Program-made: the position numbers and the translations under genes | From: Liriodendron chinense | Lineage: Eukaryota; Streptophyta; Magnoliopsida; Magnoliales; Magnoliaceae | Length of the DNA: 64,000 nt | Reading direction: 5' to 3' | Assembly: GCA_003013855.2 (NCBI GenBank) | Contig: ML058453.1 | Coordinates: 3,465,861-3,529,860, forward strand | The notes under the pieces: generated by a model | The model's database searches: none | What the model saw: the letters and a program-made list of their open reading frames with translations, nothing else | Told to the model about the DNA's origin: nothing | Shown here: piece by piece, positions 57,817 through 64,000 of the stretch | Layout: the number at the start of each line of letters is the position of its first letter | Position numbering within the stretch: position 1 is the first letter of the stretch

Positions 57817-58282
57817 TGTAAATCTTATACATAATGCGGAATAATCGGATCGTCTATGCATCGAATAATGGAAATTCCATACTGTAATCTGAAAGCCATA
57901 CCTGATTGGGAAGACATTCCCGATGCCGCCGTGTTGCCGAGAAGAACTCTTGGTCTTCCGCACCTTACACCTTTAAGAGAACCTCTCAATGGGACTAGTG
58001 TTTTCTCTTGTATGTTGGTGAGGGGACCAAAACATATATTTATAGGAAAGAGGGCCAGAGAAGCTTACCCATCACACTTCTCTCCTCTAGGGTCCCCACA
58101 CCGTAGGTTTCCATATCTGGCTTAATAACCGCGCATAGGGACCACGGTTCAAGCGTCCCGCCCCAAACCTATTTGCAATGATCACAACTATAGTGGGGCC
58201 CACTGAATCGCTCAATCTGAATAATCCAACGGTCATGATCTAAATCGATGATCATGTGTGGCCCACTTAATGGAGTCTTACA
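57817..58282 (-). repeat. 3' LTR of the Ty1/copia element
   Basis: Minus-strand LTR starting TGTAAGACTCCATTAAGTGG and ending AAGATTTACA, 466 bp. Immediately upstream is CCCAAGTGGGAGAA, a polypurine-tract-like primer site. A TATA box CCTATAAATATATG lies at 58036-58049. These together fix the boundary well. Confidence 0.75.
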
Positions 58283-58793
58283 TTCTCCCACTTGGGCTAC
58301 ACTGATCTCTGAAAAAAAATAAAACATTTTATTTTATTTTGTGAAAAACATTTCATAAAACATGTTTGTTTCAAAAGTTTCTAATGGGCGCCCTACTGAT
58401 TTCAAAACAATACTGTTGGATAATTATGAGCAACGCTTGTCAGATCCGGTCCATCAAGACCACTGATATTGAACCATGGTAGTCAACACAACATTTCATA
58501 TTTGTTCGAAGTGTGACGAGTCACAATCACAAATACCAATAGCCTTAACGACATGGATCACTGATATGGGGTGTGGTATGAAGATTACACGTCCTATGTG
58601 ATCATACGTGTTTATCTTCAAGTGGTCCTATTGAACGTGTCTCTAAGACACAAACCAAAGTCTTGCTTACTCAAAACTAAATGTGCACACTGAAGGAGAA
58701 GCAAGATATAAACTGAAAAATAGAATCATCAATGCATAAAAGATATCTCTAAATAATGTCTGGACATAATCGGATCATACATAAAAACTCCCA

Positions 58794-59303
58794 CTACTGA
58801 AATACATCCTTGGGATTAACAACTCCCATAGACGTCACATGCTCCTTAAAGAGCGTGATAGGAAGGCCTTTAGTGAGAGGATCCGCTATCATCTGCCTTG
58901 TGCAGATGAGTTCCACAGATACTTGACGATTCTGAACTCTCTCCTTCACAACAAGGTATTTGATGTCAATGTGCTTTGACCTCGATGAATGCTTGTCGTT
59001 GTTGGAGAAGTCGTTGTTGGAGAAGTTAACTGCAGCTGAACTATCACAATAGATTTTCAATGGTTTCGGGATCATCTGCACAACCCGTAAACCAGAGAAA
59101 AAACTTTGAAGCCAGACCGCTTGATTCGTGGCTTCATGACATGCTACATACTCTCCTTCCATGGTAGATGATGCCGTAATCGACTGTTTTACGCTCTTCC
59201 ATGATACGGCTCCACCAACCATCATGAATACATAGCCCGAGGTGGACTTCTTGCTGTCGAGACAACCAGCAAAATCTGCATCTGTATATCCTACCAACTC
59301 CAA
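58794..59303 (-). pseudogene. Ty1/copia RNase H domain
   Basis: This domain degrades RNA in the RNA:DNA hybrid during reverse transcription. It begins LVGYTDADFAGCLDSKKSTS with the catalytic Asp residues, contains the Glu in TASSTMEGEYVA, the Asp in KIYCDSSAAVN, and ends ADPLTKGLP as usual. An odd direct repeat of FSNND (FSNNDFSNND) follows the SAAVN motif, a 15-base in-frame duplication. A TAA stop at 59328-59330 cuts it from reverse transcriptase in the same frame. Confidence 0.9.
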
Positions 59304-59327
59304 ATGGTCAGATCTCCTGTATGTGAG

Positions 59328-60020
59328 TTAGAAGTCCTTTGTCCTTCGCAGGTAGCGCAACACTTTCCTTACAGCTATCCAATGATTCATTCCTGGATTG
59401 CTAAGGTACCTGCCCAACATTCCAACCACAAAAGCAATATCTGGACGCGTACAGACCTGAGCATACATGATGCTCCCTACTGCTGACGCATACGGAATAG
59501 CTTTCATCTTGTCCTTTTCTAGGTCATTCTTAGGACACTGAAATTGACCAAATTTGTCACCTTTTACAATAGGTGCTTGGCCAGGAGCACAACCTTGCAT
59601 GCCAAACCTTTCGAGAACCCTATTAATATAGGCCCTCTGCGACAGGCCAAGTAATCCACATGATCTGTCCCGGCTAATCTGAATGCCAATGACAAAGGAG
59701 GCATCACCAAGATCTTTCATCTCAAAATTTTGAGAAAGAAATTTCTTAGTCTCACGCAACAATCCAATATCACTACTGGCCAATAAAATGTCGTCAACAT
59801 ATAAGACCAAAATGATAAACTTACTCCCACTGATTTTCACATATATGCACTCATCCACAGTGTTTTCAATGAAACCATATGAGGAAACAACTTCATGAAA
59901 CTTTAGGTACCACTATCGTGATGCCTGTTTCAACCTATAAATGGACTTCTTAAGTTTGCAGACCAGATGTTCTGAGCCTTTGGCTTTAAAACCTTCTGGC
60001 TGCAACATATATACGTTCTT
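59328..60020 (-). pseudogene. Ty1/copia reverse transcriptase, C-terminal part
   Basis: It contains the catalytic YVDDILLAS motif and the downstream MKDLGDASFVIGIQISRDRS block, then GSIMYAQVCTRPDIAFVVGM. Above the listed Met the same frame continues upstream through KQASR, a TAG at 59913-59915 where relatives have Gln, then WYLKFHEVV. Further up, KTAFLNGDLMKNVYMLQPEG at about 60000-60050 is in this frame. The join to the N-terminal part requires a frame change near 60050. Confidence 0.9.
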
Positions 60021-60049
60021 CATTAGATCTCCATTGAGAAACGCAGTTT

Positions 60050-60405
60050 TTCATTTGATGTAGCTCCAAATCCATATGAGCCATAATGATCCTAAAGGAG
60101 TCTTTCTTAGATACAGGTGAGAAAGTCTCCTTAAAGTCAATGCCCTCACGCTGAGTGAAACCCTTTGCAACTAGCCTGGCTTTATACCTTTCGATATTGC
60201 CCTTAGAGTCCCGTTTGGTTTTAAATACCCATTTACAACCAATCGGCCTAATCCCTTCGGGCAATTCAACAAGGTCCCAAACTTTGTTGTCCTTCATGGA
60301 TTTCAATTCATCCTTCATGGCATCGAACCAATGAGAAGAATCCGCACTTTTGTTCGACCTGTGAAAGGGATACAGGATCCTTTTCAACCCCAATGTCAAA
60401 CTCAT
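60050..60405 (-). pseudogene. Ty1/copia reverse transcriptase, N-terminal part
   Basis: It reads WFDAMKDELKSMKDNKVWDL, then PIGCKWVFKTKRDSKGNIER and YKARLVAKGFTQREGIDFKE, the standard start of the copia reverse transcriptase. A frameshift near 60370 separates it from integrase, whose frame continues through RRSHRERRSAIPDDYVVYLQ. A second frameshift near 60050 separates it from the catalytic part. Confidence 0.9.
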
Positions 60406-60475
60406 GCTCCTGCAAATAGACGACGTAATCGTCTGGTATTGCAGATCTTCTCTCTCTATGTGATCGTCTTAATGG

Positions 60476-62248
60476 CTAATTATTCTGAATTGGGTTTTCC
60501 ATTTCCTCATCAATGGGTTGTATTTGAGGTTGTACATGGTCGTCCATAGGGATCTCAGGGTCAACTGCTGGACGGACAACCATGCTACTCTTAATGATTG
60601 TGGTGGGAATCACAATCCGCTCTTCCTCAAATACAATATCTCTTAAATGTGTGCTCCCACTATCTCCAGTGTTCTCAATAAACCTAACATTCCCAATCTC
60701 AATGACTCTCATGGAATATGATGGACAATAAAATCTGAATCCTTTTGATCTTTCTGGGTATCCAATAAAGAAGCAACTAACAGTTCTAGGGTCAAGTTTT
60801 CTTTCATGCGGGTTATACGGTTTGGCTTCTGCAGGACAACCCCATACATGAAAATATCGTAGACTAGGCTTTCGCCCTTTCCACAATTCATATGGAGTTT
60901 TCATTACAGCCTTACTTGGGACCCTATTAAGGATATGCACAGCTGTTTTCAGCGCATCACCCCACAAAGATTCTGGCAACGTAGAATTACTAATCATAGA
61001 TCGCACCATATCCTTTAGGGTGCGATTACGCCTTTCCGCTACACCGTTCTGCTCTGGAGTACCAGGCATGGTGTACTGGGCGACGATGCCACAATCTTGT
61101 AGGTATCTAGCGAATGGACCTGGATTACGCCCAGATTCGTCATACCTTCCGTAATACTCACCACCATGGTCGGATCTAACGACTTTGATCTTCCTGTCGA
61201 GTTGATTCTCGACTTCTGCCTTATAGATCTTAAATGTATCCAGGGCGTCTAATTTTTCGTTAATAAGGTACAAGTACCCATAACGAGAGTAGTCATCTAT
61301 AAAAGTGATAAAATACTTCTGCCCATTCCAGGATGCTGTAGGGAACGGTCCATAGATGTCTATATGAATCACTTCTAAGAGTCCTACGCTCCTAGTGGCA
61401 CCCTTTTTTCTTATTCTAGTCTGTTTACCTTTAATGCAATCAATACAAACCCCAAAGTCTGAGAAGTCTAGGGAGTGAAGAATTCCTTCACGTACAAGCC
61501 TTTCCAATCTCTCACGAGAGATATGGCCTAATCGCCTGTGCCATAACATGGAGGAATTCTTATAATCTAAACTTCGTTTGATGCCTTTAGTGTTTCCATG
61601 TGAGGAGTTAATGCTGTATACATGTGAAACATCCAAATCTATCTGATAAAGGTTATTAACTAAAGTGTCAGAACCAATCACAACTGAATCATAGTAAATG
61701 CTTAATTTTCCATTTGTAAATTTAAACTCATAACCAAATTTGTCCAAATGAGAAATGGAAACCAAATTGCGCCTTATAGAAGGCACACAAACAGTATCTA
61801 CTAGATCAAGAAAGTGTCCTGACGATAACCTAAGCCTACAGAATCCAATAGCTTCCACGTTTGCTCTAATGCCGTTCCCCATATAGACTGATCTTTCTGC
61901 ATCAGTTGACGATCGGCTTTGGAGCATATCCTGCATGGAATTACAAATGTGAATAGTTGCACCAGAATCTATCCACCAGGAGTCTGTGGACATATCAGCT
62001 AAATTTGATTCAAAACAGACTAAAATATGGTCTTTACCCTTAGAAACGAGCCATGCTTTAAAACCTTCACAATCCTTCTTCTGATGACCAGGCTTATTGA
62101 AGAAGAAGCAGCCATTATTAGGACCCTTCCTTTTCTTCTTAAATGTCTTTCCAGACTTAGGATGATTGCCACCCGCAGGACCCGTAGAACCTTTTCCTGA
62201 AGTGTGCTTTCTTTTCTTATTTCCTTTTCGTCCTTGACCAGATGTCAT
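60476..62248 (-). pseudogene. Ty1/copia gag C-terminus, protease and integrase
   Basis: This is a long open stretch of 590 codons. Order from the N-terminus: a basic Lys-rich segment; a zinc-knuckle-like CFFFNKPGHQKKDC; protease WWIDSGATIHIC with catalytic Asp; the pre-integrase zinc segment MLWHRRLGHISRERLERLVR with CIDCIKGKQ; integrase with Asp in HIDIYGPFP, Asp in VVRSDHGGEYYG and Glu in GTPEQNGVAERRNR; then ELWKGRKPSLRYFHVWGCPA. The second Cys of the CX2C knuckle is Phe, so zinc binding is probably lost. The frame ends at TAG 60476-60478, where homologous sequence continues. Confidence 0.92.
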
Positions 62249-62875
62249 TAGGTGTGCACTTTGTGTCTTGCTCGACCTTCTGAGTCTCTCTTCCTCCTAA
62301 ACGCACTGAGATATCAGCTCGTTCAATGTCTACTTTTCCTTTTGAGTATTGTAGCTGATTTGGAATTGATTGAATTGTGGAGGGAAGGAGTTCAGAACCA
62401 AGAAAATCAGGAGTTCATCTTTAATCTTAAGGTCTAATGCACGGATTTTAACCACCACATCAGACAATCCACCAATGTACTCTCTGATATTTCCTTGACC
62501 GTTATAGGTGGCTTGAGTCAATTTATGTAAAAGTGAACTCAGCTCAGCTTTATCCGATTTCTGAAATCGTTTTCCTATTTCAGTCAGGAAATCTTTATCT
62601 TTCTCAGTGTCGGGCATGACACCCTACATGGTCTCAAAAATCAAGTTCTTTATAATCTTGAGACACATCTTATTTGACTTGGTCCAGGCCTTGTAGTGAG
62701 CCTTTGCTAAATCCGTACTAGAGTCAGTTGGAGTAGGAGGCTCTACTTCCTCCAGGGCCAAGTCCAAGTCCATGCAACCTAGGACTATTTCAACGGACGA
62801 CTTCCATTTGGAATAGTTGGACCTAGTAAGCAAAGGTATGGAATTGAATTGTGTTGGAATATTGGAAACAGTCAT
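62249..62875 (-). pseudogene. Ty1/copia gag, N-terminal part
   Basis: Gag forms the particle that packages the RNA. The Met at 62873-62875 starts MTVSNIPTQFNSIPLLTRSN then YSKWKSSVEIVLG, the usual start of copia gag (UBN2-type domain). The same frame runs on through three TAG stops at 62624-62626, 62330-62332 and 62297-62299. Between them are TEIGKRFQKSDKAELSSLLH and GNIREYIGGLSDVVVKIRAL, which are typical gag. After the third stop, EEERLRRSSKTQSAHL leads directly into the next segment in frame. Confidence 0.9.
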
Positions 62876-64000
62876 AGCTGGACATTCAAAGCATAAAACT
62901 CATATTAATAAATAAGTCCCATATAACAATGCATAAACATAAATCACAAATATCATGCATGTATGTTCATTTGATTGATTTGGGCCTTCAATCAAATGAC
63001 CCAGAATGATGATGGGTCATAATCATCAAAATCTGGCAAGAGCCCAGCGTATCATCACGATTCCTCCTTTGGGCGAAATTGCAACATACAGGAGGCTCTA
63101 CTGAATCATGAAGCTGACCAATGTTGATGAAATAAATCTAAGACGTCCATCACCTTTGGGTGAAATGAATCTCTCAAACTTATATCACCATCACCAACCA
63201 CTTCATTCCGCTCACATCCAACCAAACGATGATACTTCTTTGTTCTGACCACCGCTCGCCTGAATATGAACGCAACTGAATGCAATCCTATAATGGAGGG
63301 TCACTGAATTCCAAGTACAGAAGTCTAGAAGTAGAAATCTTTGCTAATTGAGGTTACTTTGGTGGCTAACACAATAGGCTCCAATCCCCATTCCTAGACT
63401 CAAGGATTGCTTAATGGTCTTACCCACAACAGACCATATTGCAAAATTTCTGATTCGGCCTAAAATATGGCTGACGTTGACATCTTCTAAAGTGATGGTT
63501 GGATTATATACTTAATGGTCAACAACTAAATATCAGCCTTAAACATATGGGTAATGGCCCTATTTTAGGCCAAATCAAAGCTAAATAGGTATAACCTTGT
63601 ATATTAAATTACTTGGGCCATCTAACAAGTGAAATCCACCAACCATCAATACACTTATTAAGGTTTTATTAGATTCTAAATTATGGCCCAAGTAAATAAA
63701 TACAATGGTTTATTCCATCTTGAACATTGGGCCCATAGGTAATGTTTAAAAAAAATAACACAAATTGGGCCTAATTCCAATATAAAAACAAGCTCAATTC
63801 CTATCTGAAGTGGATCATAGTTAGGCCCAAAATACAGCCCATTTCAAACATCCAAGAGAGCCCAACAAAATTGCCAAAGTAGGCCCTAAAAAGGGCCTGA
63901 GATTTGCCCAAATGGACCTCCCAAAATTGGCCCATAATGTTTCTGGAAACGGGCCTGTGAATTGGGCCGTTGGACCCGTTAATTGGACTGGGCCTGGTGG
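62876..64000. other. Leader or flanking DNA upstream of the copia gag
   Basis: No tRNA-primer site, LTR end or coding sequence was found. Phrases like CCTTTGGGCGAAAT (63067) and CCTTTGGGTGAAAT (63152) recur. From about 63700 the strand is rich in GGGCC and GGCCCA words. Confidence 0.4.

Larger units (their letters stand above)
57817..64000 (-). mobile_element. Ty1/copia retrotransposon, decayed, open at right edge
   Basis: Minus-strand order is gag, protease, integrase, reverse transcriptase, RNase H, 3' untranslated part and 3' LTR. Integrase before reverse transcriptase is the defining Ty1/copia order. The 5' LTR is not visible: 62880-64000 looks like leader and unassigned DNA and does not match the 3' LTR. 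It would have to lie beyond 64000 if present. Confidence 0.85.

Overview
This is nuclear DNA from a flowering plant with a repeat-rich genome. There is no bacterial gene organisation. Recognisable coding sequence belongs to plant Ty3/gypsy and Ty1/copia retrotransposons, a plant CACTA transposon gene with introns, and one exon resembling a plant CDPK-related kinase. I see no convincing intact host gene. Several dozen short palindromic elements share inner arms containing CCGTCCATCC or its reverse complement. From memory, unchecked, such elements are abundant in magnoliid genomes, so the lineage is a low-confidence guess.

Layout. 1-2030: the 3' end of a decayed Ty3/gypsy element and an LTR-like tail. 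2311-4460: short palindromic elements and a hAT-like element. 4463-19480 and 20209-56520 look like two copies of one ancestral segment in direct orientation, because three blocks recur in the same order. Block A is 4463-10340 and 20209-23730. Block B is 10350-11612 and 30625-30721 plus 49341-50282. Block C is 13617-16640 and 52724-56330, with a further short relic at 19300-19410 and 56395-56500.

The second copy is larger mainly because of nested insertions. A hAT-like element (about 23725-30625) is split by a 6.2-kb CACTA element (24042-30255, TSD TTC). A Mutator-type palindromic compound (30722-49340, 9-bp TSD CTTCGATCC) is split by a 17.5-kb CACTA element (31742-49229, TSD GGT). The first copy carries its own insertions: a hAT element at 7933-8966 whose empty site survives at 23207-23214, and several Mutator-type palindromic elements.

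The 17.5-kb CACTA element holds a 535-bp tandem repeat, a run of about twelve different palindromic elements, and an intron-containing transposase-like gene (41834-43413). That gene is preceded by the N-terminal fragment of the other CACTA protein. The 6.2-kb CACTA element carries a captured kinase exon and other exon-like pieces.

56803-57492 is a solo-LTR-like sequence. 57817 to the right edge is a Ty1/copia element on the minus strand with one LTR, gag and pol in view. It is disabled by five amber stops, one ochre stop and two frameshifts. Nothing in the window works together as a pathway. The biology here is transposon nesting, transposon end evolution and gene-fragment capture.
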